From Mangrovimicrobium sp033283385 (GTDB lineage Bacteria; Pseudomonadota; Gammaproteobacteria; Pseudomonadales; Halieaceae), in the NCBI GenBank assembly GCA_033283385.1, contig JAWMQQ010000003.1:124001-188000 (forward strand): a DNA stretch of 64,000 nt. The letters are read 5' to 3'. Position numbers and translations under genes: made by a program. Shown in pieces: positions 18,060 to 26,964 of the stretch. Every line of letters starts with the position of its first letter. Positions within the stretch are counted from its first letter, which is position 1. The notes under the pieces were generated by a model. The model had not been told where the DNA came from and ran no database searches. It was given only the letters and a program-made list of their open reading frames with translations.

Positions 18060-18401
18060 TCAGTCGTCAGACCCTACGGCTTTCCTGGTAGCGTCCCAGG
18101 CCTTTTCACTGCCCTCTTTGGTCGCATCCCAGGCTTTCTCGCTGCCTTCCCTGGTGGCATCCCACGCCTTGCCGGAGGTTTCCTTCGTCGCGTCCCAGGC
18201 TTTTTCACTGCCGTCTTTGGTGGCTTCCCAGGCCTTGCCGGAGGTTTCCCTGGTCGCCTCCCAGGCGTGGCCGGAGGCCTCTTTGGTCTTGTCCCAGACT
18301 TCGCCGCTGGACTCCTTCGCCTTGTCCCAGTTGCTGCCTTCTGCGGCGAGTGCGGCCGCGGGCAAGCCCAGCACCAGCATCACCATCGCGATTGATCTCA
18401 T
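18060..18401 (-). CDS. Secreted 11-mer repeat (LEA-like) protein, 113 aa
   Basis: This is a small exported protein. A signal peptide (residues about 1-19, ending ALA-AE) is followed almost entirely by eight tandem 11-residue units of the pattern [K/H]AW[D/E]AT[K/R]E[T/G]S[G/E], for example KAWDATKETSG. The 11-residue period with alternating charged and small residues is that of group-3 LEA and apolipoprotein-like amphipathic helices, usually linked to desiccation, osmotic or membrane protection. The conserved Trp in each unit is unusual and would form one aromatic stripe. GAGGA lies about 7-12 bases before the ATG. It is divergent from the VOC gene. Strand choice rests on the signal peptide and ribosome site; the plus-strand frame through the repeats has neither. 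Confidence 0.82.
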   Translation of the reverse strand: MRSIAMVMLVLGLPAAALAAEGSNWDKAKESSGEVWDKTKEASGHAWEATRETSGKAWEATKDGSEKAWDATKETSGKAWDATREGSEKAWDATKEGSEKAWDATRKAVGSDD

Positions 18402-18544
18402 AACACTTTCCTCGGTTTGCCGTCACCGGCGGCGGTATTCCCCCGGATAAACACACTGTCGCCCTGGATGGCGCGTCCCGTATTCTGCCAGAGTTACCCG
18501 CAGCGTTCCTCGTCACGGCAAAGCATGTTAAAATACGAAACGTT

Positions 18545-18559
18545 GTTTTATTAATAAAC
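18545..18559. promoter_or_regulatory. AT-rich near-palindrome between divergent genes
   Basis: GTTTTATTAATAAAC is an almost perfect inverted repeat centred on ATTAAT, lying 38 bases upstream of the VOC gene and within the region shared with the LEA-like gene. Its position and symmetry suit a dimeric repressor site, but this is only a suggestion. Confidence 0.3.
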
Positions 18560-18596
18560 GCCCTGCCCAGGCAGGGGGAATTACGGGAGCGCCCCC

Positions 18597-19103
18597 ATGT
18601 TCTTGCGCGGACACATGCAGAATGCCTATGTCACCCACAACCTCGACAAGGCCATGGAGCTGGTGTCGGACCGGTTCGGTATCGAGAAGTTCGACCGCTT
18701 CGACCCGGACATGACCGTGAACACCCCCGGCGGCGAGCAGCCGCTGGTGACCCGGGTCGCATCGTTCTGGGCGGGCGGCCTGAACATCGAGATCATCGAA
18801 CCCGTCTCCGGCTACATCGAGCCCTATCTCAACATGCTGCCCGCGGACCCCGGCGACGCGGTGCCGCGCTTCCACCATATCTCCCTGCGCCGGGACGACG
18901 AGCCGGCCATGCGGGAGGAAATCGCGAAGCTCGGACTGCCACTGGCCTTCGAGGGCCCGCTCAGCATCAAGGGCGAGATCCCCAGCCTGGTGTTCGTGTA
19001 CCTCGACGGCAGGCAGGTGCTGGGCCACTACGTCGAATTCACCTGGAAGAGCCCGGAGGCCTGGCAGTACGTGGGCTGGCCGGAAGGCCGGCCCGTCTGG
19101 TGA
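18597..19103 (+). CDS. VOC (glyoxalase/bleomycin-resistance fold) protein, 168 aa
   Basis: This is a cytoplasmic vicinal-oxygen-chelate fold protein. The first beta-alpha-beta-beta-beta unit starts QNAYVTHNLDKAMELVSDRFGI and includes LNIEIIEPVSG. The second starts RFHHISLRRDDEPAMREEIAKLGLPLAF and ends GHYVEFTW. Candidate metal ligands are His (FHHIS) and Glu (YVEFT), which occupy standard VOC positions, as do Glu/Asp in the first half. ATG at 18597 has GGGAG upstream. It is monocistronic and divergent from the LEA-like gene. Related proteins are often labelled as glyoxalase-like or 3-demethylubiquinone-methyltransferase-like; the substrate is unknown. Confidence 0.8.
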   Translation: MFLRGHMQNAYVTHNLDKAMELVSDRFGIEKFDRFDPDMTVNTPGGEQPLVTRVASFWAGGLNIEIIEPVSGYIEPYLNMLPADPGDAVPRFHHISLRRDDEPAMREEIAKLGLPLAFEGPLSIKGEIPSLVFVYLDGRQVLGHYVEFTWKSPEAWQYVGWPEGRPVW

Positions 19104-19405
19104 GGGGCTGTTCAGCGGCAGAAGATTCGCCCGGGTAGCGGGCGACTCCTGTGACCCCGCTACGCTAGCGGCTGCCGCGATCCTGGATAAAATTGCCCTA
19201 TTGAATGGCAACGGGCCCGCAGCATGCCTTATAATCGCGAAACGATAAAAATCCTTATCCTGCTGTTTTAAAAGGAATTTTTCACTTGGTCAATTTCGCG
19301 TCAACGATAGCGGCAGGCGGCGTCACGCCCCGGCACACAGGGCGGGCGGAACAAAGGGCATTCACCTTGCGGTCGTACCGGGTCGGGCAGTAGAGCGTGT
19401 CCGGG
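19104..19405. other. Leader region of the glycan locus, no gene seen
   Basis: These 302 bases precede the ABC exporter. There is a TATAAT at 19230-19235 within an AT-richer patch (about 19190-19290), a plausible promoter -10, but no good -35 at the right distance. The remaining 120 bases before the permease would be an untranslated leader. No convincing terminator or small gene was found. Confidence 0.45.
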
Positions 19406-20182
19406 ATGCGCTTCGAGGCCAGAAGCTTCGTAGAGTTGCTTGCCGTGAAGGTTCGCATGAACCTCAAGGCAGAGGCCTCGAGAACTTACCTGAGTTTCCT
19501 CTGGTGGCTGCTGGAGCCCGCGCTGCTGGTGATCGTCCTGTACGTGGTATTCAGCGTATTCCTGAACCGCGGCACGGAACATTTCGTGGTGTTCCTGCTG
19601 TGCGGCCTGATTCCCTTCCAGTGGTTTTCCAAGTCGGTGTCCAACTGCTCCATGTGCATCAGGAGCGGCGCCGGCCTGATCAACCAGATTTACATCCCGA
19701 AGGTCTTCTTTCCCCTGGTGGTTATCTTCCAGGACCTGTTCAAGGCGCTGATCACCATTGCCCTGTTCCTGGTGTTCGTCATTCTCTACGGCATGCCGCT
19801 GCATCTCACCTGGCTGGCGATCCCGGCCCTCGTGCTGGTGCAGTTGCTGGTGAATGCAACGGTCGCGATTTTCGTCGCCATGGTCGTTCCCTTCATACCC
19901 GACCTGCGCTTCCTGGTGTCCACCGCGCTGCTGTTGATGATGTACGGCAGCGGCATCTTCTACAGCTACAAGGATGTCCTGCTGGAGGAGCACCAGGCCA
20001 TCTTCCTGATGAACCCGATAGCAAACATCATCCGCCTGTACCGGGAGGTGATCATCGACAACGCCTGGCCGGACTGGACGGCCCTGCTGCTGATATCGCT
20101 GGTCTCGGTGTGCTTTCTCTGCCTGTTTTCGTGGATATTGCACCGCAACGACTCCCGCTACGCCCGGCTGGTACTGGAATGA
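19406..20182 (+). CDS. ABC-2 polysaccharide export permease (Wzm/KpsM-like), 258 aa
   Basis: This is an inner-membrane subunit of an ABC exporter for surface polysaccharide, predicted to pair with the ATPase encoded 15 bases downstream. It has an amphipathic N-terminus (VRMNLKAEASRTYLSFLWWLLEP, the hallmark opening of the ABC-2 polysaccharide family), then six hydrophobic segments. It also contains LINQIYIPKVFFPL and NPIANIIRLYREVIID, both conserved in Wzm/KpsM/TagG-like permeases. ATG at 19406 is chosen over GTG 19397. It is the first gene of a four-gene plus-strand run (permease, ATPase, amidotransferase, sulfotransferase-glycosyltransferase). The exported glycan is probably capsule or O-antigen-like; the identity of the polymer is inferred only from the neighbourhood. 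Confidence 0.88.
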   Translation: MRFEARSFVELLAVKVRMNLKAEASRTYLSFLWWLLEPALLVIVLYVVFSVFLNRGTEHFVVFLLCGLIPFQWFSKSVSNCSMCIRSGAGLINQIYIPKVFFPLVVIFQDLFKALITIALFLVFVILYGMPLHLTWLAIPALVLVQLLVNATVAIFVAMVVPFIPDLRFLVSTALLLMMYGSGIFYSYKDVLLEEHQAIFLMNPIANIIRLYREVIIDNAWPDWTALLLISLVSVCFLCLFSWILHRNDSRYARLVLE

Positions 20183-20197
20183 GCGACGGCTATCGCG

Positions 20198-20890
20198 ATG
20201 ATCGTTGAGAATGTAGGTGTCCGCTATCGCGTCAGGAACAGGCTGTTCTCCCACTCCTATTTCGACGCCCTCTCCGGCGTCAGCTTCGAGGTCAACGAAG
20301 GCGAGACGCTCGGCGTGATTGGCCGCAACGGCTGCGGGAAATCCACGCTGCTGAAGGTGCTGGCCGGTATCTACGCGCCGGATTCCGGCCGGGTAATACG
20401 CGACGGGAAGAAAGTCTCGCTGCTGGCCCTGGGGGTGGGCTTCGACCTCGACCTGAGCGGCGAGGACAACGCCCTGCTTTCAGCGATGTTCCTCGGCTTC
20501 AGCTACAGCGAGGCCAAATCCCGCATCGGCGCCATCCGGGAGTTCTCCGAGCTGGGCAGCTTCTTCGACGAGCCGATGAAAACCTACAGCACCGGCATGC
20601 GCTCGCGGCTGGGCTTTGCGGTGGCGATCACCATGCACTCGGACGTGCTGCTGATAGACGAGGTACTTTCCGTCGGCGACGCGCAGTTCCGGGTGAAGGC
20701 CGAGACCGCCATCTCGGACCGGGTCAGCTCCAGGCAAACCGTGGTACTGGTGTCCCACTCGGGGGTCCAGGTCGAAAAGATGTGCCAGCGGGTGATCTGG
20801 CTGGAGGGTGGCAGGATACTCAAGGAAGGTGATCCGAAGGTGATTGTCCCCGAGTACGAAAAATTCATTCAAACCGGAAAGGTGGCCTGA
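20198..20890 (+). CDS. ABC polysaccharide export ATPase (Wzt/KpsT-like), 230 aa
   Basis: This is the cytoplasmic nucleotide-binding subunit of the polysaccharide exporter. Walker A is GRNGCGKST (about residues 42-50). The signature is the degenerate YSTGMRSRLGFA form typical of Wzt/KpsT/TagH. Walker B is VLLIDEVLSVGD, and the H-loop is VLVSHSG. The protein stops after the nucleotide-binding domain (EYEKFIQTGKVA), so it lacks the C-terminal carbohydrate-binding domain that reads O-antigen end caps in many Wzt proteins. This favours a capsule-type or uncapped export mechanism. ATG at 20198 is used; the ATG overlapping the permease stop is out of frame. The asparagine-synthase-like gene follows after 17 bases. 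Confidence 0.9.
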   Translation: MIVENVGVRYRVRNRLFSHSYFDALSGVSFEVNEGETLGVIGRNGCGKSTLLKVLAGIYAPDSGRVIRDGKKVSLLALGVGFDLDLSGEDNALLSAMFLGFSYSEAKSRIGAIREFSELGSFFDEPMKTYSTGMRSRLGFAVAITMHSDVLLIDEVLSVGDAQFRVKAETAISDRVSSRQTVVLVSHSGVQVEKMCQRVIWLEGGRILKEGDPKVIVPEYEKFIQTGKVA

Positions 20891-20907
20891 GCGGAGCTCA
20901 TCAGTCT

Positions 20908-22632
20908 ATGTGCGGTATAGCGGGAATATTCAGGACAGCCGGCGTTTGGGCGCCGGACCGGGAGCTGGTCGAGGCGATGAACCGGCACCAGGCGGACCGC
21001 GGCCCGGACTCCGCCGGTGTCTGGATGGACGATCACCTGGTGCTCGGCCATACGCGGCTGGCCATCATGGACCCCCTGAACGCTGCGGCGAGCCAGCCCT
21101 ACGTGACAGAGAACTGGGTCATCTCCTTCAACGGTGAAATCTACAATTTCCGGGCTTTGCGGGAGACGCTGCGCGCGAGGCACATCCCGCTGGAAACCGA
21201 TAGCGATACGGAAGTACTGGCCAAATCCATCGAGCTGTTCGGCCTGGATGCCGCCCTGGAAAAGCTCAACGGCATGTTCGCCATCGCCGCCTACGAAAAG
21301 CGCGCGCGCCGACTGCACCTGGTCAGGGATCGCCTCGGCATCAAGCCGCTCTACTTTTTTTACGACCCCGCAGAGGGTGTGCTGGTGTTTGCATCGACAC
21401 CCGCGGCGATTGCGCGCACTTTCAGGAAGCGCTGGGACCTCGATGTCAGGGGCCTGTATTCCTTCTTCTCCCTGGGAGCGCCTGCGGGCACCCACACCTT
21501 GTTCGAGGGGATCACCCGGGTCCTGCCCGCACAGAAGCTGACCATCGAACCGGACCGCGGGCTCGAAGGGGAAACCTACTGGCGGCCCCGCTTTACCGGG
21601 AGCGATATCGCGGAACAGATCGTCAGCAGCATCGCGCTGCAAAAGGAAAGTCACGTACCATCGGCGGTGTTTCTCAGCGGTGGGGTCGACTCCTCGCTGA
21701 TGGCGTCGGTGCTCTCGGACGTGACCTGTTTTCACCTCGACAGCGAGGAACGCGAGTACGCGGAGTACGTGGCGAACTTCCTGGGAGTCGAACTCAAGGT
21801 CGGGCGCGCGGATGCTGCCGACGATTTCCAGAGCCAGCTGCGCCTGTACAGCCGGTCCAGCGGCGAGGTCTCCGCGAGCAGCCCGATTCCGTCGGTCGTC
21901 TCCGGGCTGATTGCCCAATCCGGGTTCAAGGTGGCCTTCAGCGCCAACGGGGCGGACGAGCTGTTCCACGGTTACTGGCGAACGCCGACACCGGAACTCC
22001 GGCCGGACTGCATTCCCGCGGTGTTCTACGAAAAGTATGTCGAAGACGCGGCGGCGCACCACACCAACCATATATTCCGCAACCCGGCGGCGTTCAAAAC
22101 CCTCTACAGCCCCGGCGAGGACTACTCGGTCCAGGAAGAGTACGGCATTACCGGGCTGGACGCCGAGTTTCCCGAGTCGGCCCGCTACAGGTGGCTCGAA
22201 CTGATGAGCTACGTGGCCTTCGACCTGAACCCGACGCTGGATTTTTCCAGCATGGCCAGCTCGATCGAGGTCAGGGTGCCATTCCTGGACCACGAGCTTG
22301 TCGAGTGCGCCCTGAGCATGGATGCAAACCAGCTGGTTGCCGCGGACTTCGGTCGCAAGGTACCGCTGAAGAAACTCCTGCGAAAATACGGCTTCAGCCC
22401 GATGCTGTGGAACCGGCCCAAAGCCGGCTTCAGCCTTCCTCCCGAGGTGGCGTTCGACAGGCGCCGGTCCGCGATCCAGGCCGTCGACAGGCTGCGGGAG
22501 ATGGGCATGCTCTCCACGGAAAAACTCGAAAAGAACCCCGGCAGGGACGTGCAATACCTCCACTGGGCAGCCGGCGCCCTCGCCGTCTGGTGTGACGAAT
22601 GGGTCGACTCGGGCCGGGTGCAACTGCCGTGA
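20908..22632 (+). CDS. Asparagine-synthase-like amidotransferase 1, 574 aa
   Basis: This is a class II glutamine amidotransferase with an AsnB-like synthetase domain. The nucleophile Cys2 (MCGIAGIF), RGPDSAGVW, FNGEIYNFR and ARRLHLVRDRLGIKPLYFF define the Ntn glutaminase domain (about 1-190). SGGVDSSLM at about residue 253 is the PP-loop of the ATP-dependent synthetase domain. In polysaccharide loci such enzymes (for example WbpS-type proteins) amidate sugar carboxylates rather than make asparagine, and the flanking export genes support that reading. It is about 50-65 residues shorter than the paralogue at 28881-30800. Its stop overlaps the GTG start of the next gene by four bases (GTGA), which implies coupling. 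Confidence 0.88.
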   Translation: MCGIAGIFRTAGVWAPDRELVEAMNRHQADRGPDSAGVWMDDHLVLGHTRLAIMDPLNAAASQPYVTENWVISFNGEIYNFRALRETLRARHIPLETDSDTEVLAKSIELFGLDAALEKLNGMFAIAAYEKRARRLHLVRDRLGIKPLYFFYDPAEGVLVFASTPAAIARTFRKRWDLDVRGLYSFFSLGAPAGTHTLFEGITRVLPAQKLTIEPDRGLEGETYWRPRFTGSDIAEQIVSSIALQKESHVPSAVFLSGGVDSSLMASVLSDVTCFHLDSEEREYAEYVANFLGVELKVGRADAADDFQSQLRLYSRSSGEVSASSPIPSVVSGLIAQSGFKVAFSANGADELFHGYWRTPTPELRPDCIPAVFYEKYVEDAAAHHTNHIFRNPAAFKTLYSPGEDYSVQEEYGITGLDAEFPESARYRWLELMSYVAFDLNPTLDFSSMASSIEVRVPFLDHELVECALSMDANQLVAADFGRKVPLKKLLRKYGFSPMLWNRPKAGFSLPPEVAFDRRRSAIQAVDRLREMGMLSTEKLEKNPGRDVQYLHWAAGALAVWCDEWVDSGRVQLP

Positions 22633-24698
22633 AACAGCCAAAATTCAGGGGTATCGTCGCCGGCGGGCTCTCCGGTTCCGGATCGACGATCCTGCGCTTG
22701 ATGCTCAATTCCCACCCGGCGATCACCTGCGGTCCCGAGCTGTCCTTTTTCTCCCATCGCGGCCTGCTCGAGCCTGGCGGCCTGACTACCGAACGGCTCA
22801 ACCAGGCGCTGTTCAGCAACGCTGAAATCGACTGGGGCCTGCCCTGGTCCAGTTGCCCGTCGTGGAACCTGGAGTATTACGGCAGCGACAGGGCCAAGCT
22901 CCAAACCCTGGCAGGCAGTGCCGGGAACCTGCCAGCGCTGTTCGAAAAACTCGCCGAACGCCGGTTAAGGCCCAGTGGCAACCAGTTCTGGGTGGAGAAC
23001 TCGCCGACAAACATTTACGGCTACAGCGCCGCCCTCGGAAACTTCACCGGCCACGGCGGCATGTTGCTCGTGCGCCATCCGCTGGCGGTCGTGGACTCTC
23101 TGGTCAGGCGCGGCGTGAGCGAGCAGACCGCCATCAAGAAGACCGTTTTCGAGCTTGCGCTGGTGCACTTCCTGCTCAGGGACACAAAAATTGCCGCCAA
23201 AACCTGCCTGATCAGGTTCGAGCGACTGCTGCGCAATACCGAGCAGCAACTCACGAGTATCTGCACCTTCCTCGGAGTCGAAAACGATATCGCCGCCATG
23301 CGCCAGTGGGAGCGCGATCGCGGTGGCGATGCGCAACGACACCTCCCGGGGCCGGGTAGTGCCGCGGCATCGCACTGGCAACGCACCCCGCTGGACAGCC
23401 TCGACGCGGCCGTCTGCGACAACTGGAAGGACCGGCTCAGCGAGCAGCGACTGGAACTGTTGCGCGCGACCACTGCCGCCGGAAGCGAGTTGCGCAAATA
23501 CGTGGATGAGGCTCACTCCATCGATGGCAGTGAACTGTGCGAGGCATTCGGCTACGAACAGAAGATCTCCATCGACGACCACTCGCCGGAGATTCAGCTG
23601 AACGACTTCTATCGCAACAAATCCACGTTCAGCTCTCTCCTCGGTACAGTGGACCAGCCCGGCTACATCGCCCCCGCCGAAACATCGGCGGGGAATGCTG
23701 CCGGTTTCAGCCCCAGGCGCCTGTTGGGCAAGGCTTTCTGGTCTACCGTCGAATTTGTGGAGCGGATGGCCACCAAACACCCCTTCCTGCGCAAGCTACG
23801 CGACGTGCTGGCAGGCATGGTGCTGTTTCTGTTTCGAATCCTGGGCATCGAGGGCTACGGCCCCCCTCCCGACGCCCCCCGGGAGGCCGAGGTTGCAGAC
23901 GAAGCCGACCAGGCGGTGCACTGGCATCCACCGCCGGGATTCACCGGGGAATACGACGTGCTGGTGATCATCGCCTTCCTCGGCAGGCACGACGTTTTGC
24001 GCTTCATCGTCTCCGACATGTGCGAGAAAACCACGCTCAGGCTGGGTGTCGTGCTGGCCTGTTCCACCCCCGAGGACGAGCAGTTTGCCAGCGAGATGCA
24101 GGCGGCATACCCGCAGGTGGGTTATGTGCGCTGCGCGAACAAGCCCCTGGGGCGCAAGTGGCAGCACGCGGTCGAGCACGCGAGGCTGCTGAACCCGGCC
24201 GCCCTGATGATCGTCGGCTCCGACGATTACGTGACCCCGGGGTTTATCGAAAACAATTTCAGGATCCTGGCCGACCAGAGCTTCCTCAGGCCTGCCCTGG
24301 CCGGCCCGAGGACATGGTACATGGTCTCGGTCGAGAAGAAGGTCGAGCCTGAGCACTGGAAAGTCTGGCGCGTGTCGTACAAGAACGCCGCGCACCACAT
24401 CCTGCTGGGGGCCGGACGGATGTACTCCCGGGAAATTCTCGACAGGATCGACTGGAAGCTCTTCGATATCGAGCGCAATGCCCTGCTGGACAGCCAGGGG
24501 TACAACAAGGTCGTCAGCGCCAGCGGGCGGGTGTACAACACCCTGCTCGAGGACGGTTCCATCGTCAGCATCAAGGGGCAGTGGGGCGCGCTCAACAGCG
24601 TGCAGAAGATTCTCGACGCCAAAACGATTATCTGCACGGAACAACACGGGCAGGAAAAAACCGAAATCATCCGGCACGTCCGGTCGCTCAGCCTGTAG
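22629..24698 (+). CDS. Sulfotransferase-glycosyltransferase fusion, 689 aa
   Basis: This is a single open frame with two catalytic-looking modules. The N-terminal module (about residues 1-310) resembles PAPS-dependent sulfotransferases: GGLSGSGSTILRLMLNSHP is the 5'-phosphosulfate loop, and LLVRHPLAVVDSLVRRG is the 3'-phosphate site. A linker with a hydrophobic amphipathic patch (about 380-420, LAGMVLFLFRILGIEG) follows. The C-terminal module (about 440-689) begins YDVLVIIAFLGRHDVLRF and contains LMIVGSDDYVTPGF, a GT-A-like fold with a DD motif; a nucleotide-sugar GT2-type transferase is the best guess. The GTG start at 22629 overlaps the previous stop. The pairing suggests that one polypeptide adds a residue and sulfates the glycan. 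The GT call is less certain than the sulfotransferase call. Confidence 0.75.
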   Translation: MKQPKFRGIVAGGLSGSGSTILRLMLNSHPAITCGPELSFFSHRGLLEPGGLTTERLNQALFSNAEIDWGLPWSSCPSWNLEYYGSDRAKLQTLAGSAGNLPALFEKLAERRLRPSGNQFWVENSPTNIYGYSAALGNFTGHGGMLLVRHPLAVVDSLVRRGVSEQTAIKKTVFELALVHFLLRDTKIAAKTCLIRFERLLRNTEQQLTSICTFLGVENDIAAMRQWERDRGGDAQRHLPGPGSAAASHWQRTPLDSLDAAVCDNWKDRLSEQRLELLRATTAAGSELRKYVDEAHSIDGSELCEAFGYEQKISIDDHSPEIQLNDFYRNKSTFSSLLGTVDQPGYIAPAETSAGNAAGFSPRRLLGKAFWSTVEFVERMATKHPFLRKLRDVLAGMVLFLFRILGIEGYGPPPDAPREAEVADEADQAVHWHPPPGFTGEYDVLVIIAFLGRHDVLRFIVSDMCEKTTLRLGVVLACSTPEDEQFASEMQAAYPQVGYVRCANKPLGRKWQHAVEHARLLNPAALMIVGSDDYVTPGFIENNFRILADQSFLRPALAGPRTWYMVSVEKKVEPEHWKVWRVSYKNAAHHILLGAGRMYSREILDRIDWKLFDIERNALLDSQGYNKVVSASGRVYNTLLEDGSIVSIKGQWGALNSVQKILDAKTIICTEQHGQEKTEIIRHVRSLSL

Positions 24699-24722
24699 GT
24701 TGCCGGCTGCCGGCGACGCCGC

Positions 24723-26018
24723 TCAGTCTTCCAGCATCCCGAACTCACGCGACATGGCCTGTTCCAGAATCCGGGTCTGGTTCTGCCGCGTGTACTGCGC
24801 GATGAACGCCTCGTCCGGCTCGATACCTGCCAGTGATTTGTCGCGGCGATAGCGGCGAAAGAACTCCACTATTGCCCCTGCGTCGTTGGGCACAAAAATC
24901 GCGGTCCCACATTGCTCCATGAAACGGGCGGCGCTGGATTTTCCGCTGTCGTGCAGGAACAGCACTGGCAGGGCACCGCCGGCATACTCGAACAGCTTGG
25001 TGGGAATGACCCCGTCGTAGTCGAGGCCGGAAAAATCGATGTACAACAGGAAGTCCGCGCATTGTTGCAGGGCGATGGCGTCCGCGTAATCGAGGTTCCC
25101 GCTGTATGCCACCTGGTCGGTGGCGCCCTGTTGGGCTGCGATGTCGACGATTTTGTCGCCGCCTCCGCCGGCCAGCACCAGGCTGACCGGCCTCGCCCCC
25201 TCATCACAATCCCGCTCGAGCTGGCTGAGCGCATTCAGCAGCGGGTGGATGTCCTGGAATTCGGGATACACGGTTCCGGTATACACGAGGCGGATCACGC
25301 TGCCGTCCCCATCGCCGGCTACACCGCCGCCAGCGGCGGGTTCGAAACCGTTGCTGATGACCAGCACATTTGCATCGCCGGCGAGTTTTTCGATTTCCTG
25401 CCGAAGCTCCTCGGACACGGTGGTGACCAGGTCGGAGGCGGCCAGGACTTTACGTTCCAACCGCCGCTCGATCACGGTGAACGGGAACAGCCCCCTGAAC
25501 AGGTGGTGCCGCGACCACAGGTCACGGAAATCCGTTACCAGCATACGACAATGGCCGTGTTGCCTGGCGTACATACCGAGCAACACCGACGAGTAGGGTG
25601 CATAGCTGCAGATCACACAGTCCCACACCTTGCCACTTTGCTTCAGCCAGCTTTTCGCCGAGAGATACCACAGGTCGGTCAGGTCCGGCATGCGGCCGAG
25701 ATAACCCAGTCCGCGCCTGATGCGGAAGCGGTTCAGCCGTTCCAGCATTCCCGGCTTTTTTTGCGGCGCCCGCGCCCTCGCGGCGGCGAGGTTTTCACTT
25801 CTGAGGAAGGCGAGTTTCGACTCGAGAAAATCCAGCGATCCGGGCTGCACCCGGTGCACAGCGATCCCGTCGACCGGCGGCTCACACGAGGGGGCGCCGG
25901 CCGTCAGCACTTCGACCTCGTGGCCCAATTCCTGGAGGTGTACGGCAAAGCCCCTGATTCTTGCGGATGCGACCGACTTCACCGGGGGAAAATAGTACGA
26001 AATTATAAGAATACGCAT
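24723..26018 (-). CDS. GT4-family glycosyltransferase, 431 aa
   Basis: This is a GT-B glycosyltransferase of the GT4 type, acting at the cytoplasmic face of the membrane in glycan assembly. The N-terminus RILIISYYFPP-x-ASARI is the classic GT4 opening, with LGHEVEVLTAG next. The acceptor-side domain contains VTDFRDLWS. The donor domain contains VISNGFEP, RLVYTGTVYPEFQDI and YDGVIPTKLFEYAGGALPVLFL, including the conserved Glu of the E-x7-E region. The start is ATG at 26018; the upstream 80 codons of open frame have no family similarity and are atypical. It is the last gene of a five-gene minus-strand run, converging on the sulfotransferase fusion with a 24-base gap. Confidence 0.87.
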   Translation of the reverse strand: MRILIISYYFPPVKSVASARIRGFAVHLQELGHEVEVLTAGAPSCEPPVDGIAVHRVQPGSLDFLESKLAFLRSENLAAARARAPQKKPGMLERLNRFRIRRGLGYLGRMPDLTDLWYLSAKSWLKQSGKVWDCVICSYAPYSSVLLGMYARQHGHCRMLVTDFRDLWSRHHLFRGLFPFTVIERRLERKVLAASDLVTTVSEELRQEIEKLAGDANVLVISNGFEPAAGGGVAGDGDGSVIRLVYTGTVYPEFQDIHPLLNALSQLERDCDEGARPVSLVLAGGGGDKIVDIAAQQGATDQVAYSGNLDYADAIALQQCADFLLYIDFSGLDYDGVIPTKLFEYAGGALPVLFLHDSGKSSAARFMEQCGTAIFVPNDAGAIVEFFRRYRRDKSLAGIEPDEAFIAQYTRQNQTRILEQAMSREFGMLED

Positions 26019-26125
26019 CCTGGCGCGACTGTGTACACGGCGACTGGCACCGATTTTCCCACGTTGATTCGGACCGGAATTGCAGCATCTACGGGGGGCT
26101 ATGTCAAAGCCGGTAGAGCCCGGGC

Positions 26126-26959
26126 CTACTTTCCCAGCGTGAGGTAGATATCGAGACCGATAGCGCGACCGAAGATTTTCATCGTCGCGTTGCGCCCGAG
26201 GCGGCGCAGTGGGCCCTGGAAGTCGACGTTGCGCCTGCGGTAATGAAAGCCCGCCCACTCCCTGGTCATTCGACGCAACTGGGAGGCCGAAAAGAAATCC
26301 GTGTGCGGGGCCGCCCTGCCACTGGTGTCGGTATCGTATTGGCTGCGCTCACTCTCCGCGCCGCTGTACAGGCCGGACCGGAGCACCTTGTCCGCCCACC
26401 AGCGCCGGCAGGTCGCAGCCGGGTCCTGGCTCCAGCGCCGATGGCTGTAGGCGTTGTAGACCATCACGTGCGCTGTCCCGCCCGGGCGAAGCAGGCGGAA
26501 TGTTTCGGCCAGCGCCCGCGAGGTATCGCCGGTATGGTGGTAGGCGCCGATCGCCACGATGCGATCAAAGGACTGCCCGGCCAGCGGCGCGTCGAGGATG
26601 CTCGCCTGCAGGGGCAGGCAGTTTACCCCGAGAAGTCGCGCGCGGTGCGCAACCATGGACACCGGGCCGCTCGCGATGTCGAGTACGGTGAGTTGCGCAC
26701 CGGCGCGCAGCAATCGACCCGCCACGCTGCCGTAGCCCGGGCCTACTTCCAGGATGCGCTCACCGGCGACCTGGCCGAAGGGAATCTCATCCACCAGGTA
26801 GGGGTAGTAATCGAAGTACCAGCGATCGAAGCGATCCAGCGACTCGGCCCGGTCGTCTGTTATCCCCAGTGCGCGCGCCAGCGAGGTGCCGCACAATTCG
26901 TTCCAGAAGATCGAATTTGCGCTGTCGATATCCCGGCCTGTAGCGGCGCCTTCCTGCAT
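26126..26959 (-). CDS. SAM-dependent methyltransferase, 277 aa
   Basis: This is a class I methyltransferase, probably modifying a sugar or glycan intermediate. Motif I is ILEVGPGYGSVAGRLL (about residue 66), motif II includes LTVLDIASGPV, and FDRIVAIGAYHHTGDTSRALAETFRLLRPGGTAHVMVYN covers motifs III-V. The C-terminal 80 residues (TDFFSASQLRRMTREW and FHYRRRNVDFQG) resemble the tail of methyltransferases near glycan genes. ATG at 26959 lies five bases after the stop of the upstream epimerase, which suggests the same transcript. A 107-base gap precedes the GT4 gene. The methyl acceptor is unknown; O-methylation of the locus glycan is inferred from context. Confidence 0.82.
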   Translation of the reverse strand: MQEGAATGRDIDSANSIFWNELCGTSLARALGITDDRAESLDRFDRWYFDYYPYLVDEIPFGQVAGERILEVGPGYGSVAGRLLRAGAQLTVLDIASGPVSMVAHRARLLGVNCLPLQASILDAPLAGQSFDRIVAIGAYHHTGDTSRALAETFRLLRPGGTAHVMVYNAYSHRRWSQDPAATCRRWWADKVLRSGLYSGAESERSQYDTDTSGRAAPHTDFFSASQLRRMTREWAGFHYRRRNVDFQGPLRRLGRNATMKIFGRAIGLDIYLTLGK

Positions 26960-26964
26960 GGCTG

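Noticed and set aside
20869..22641. A 590-residue minus-strand frame antisense to amidotransferase 1
   Set aside because: Same reason: an intact AsnB-type protein is on the plus strand.
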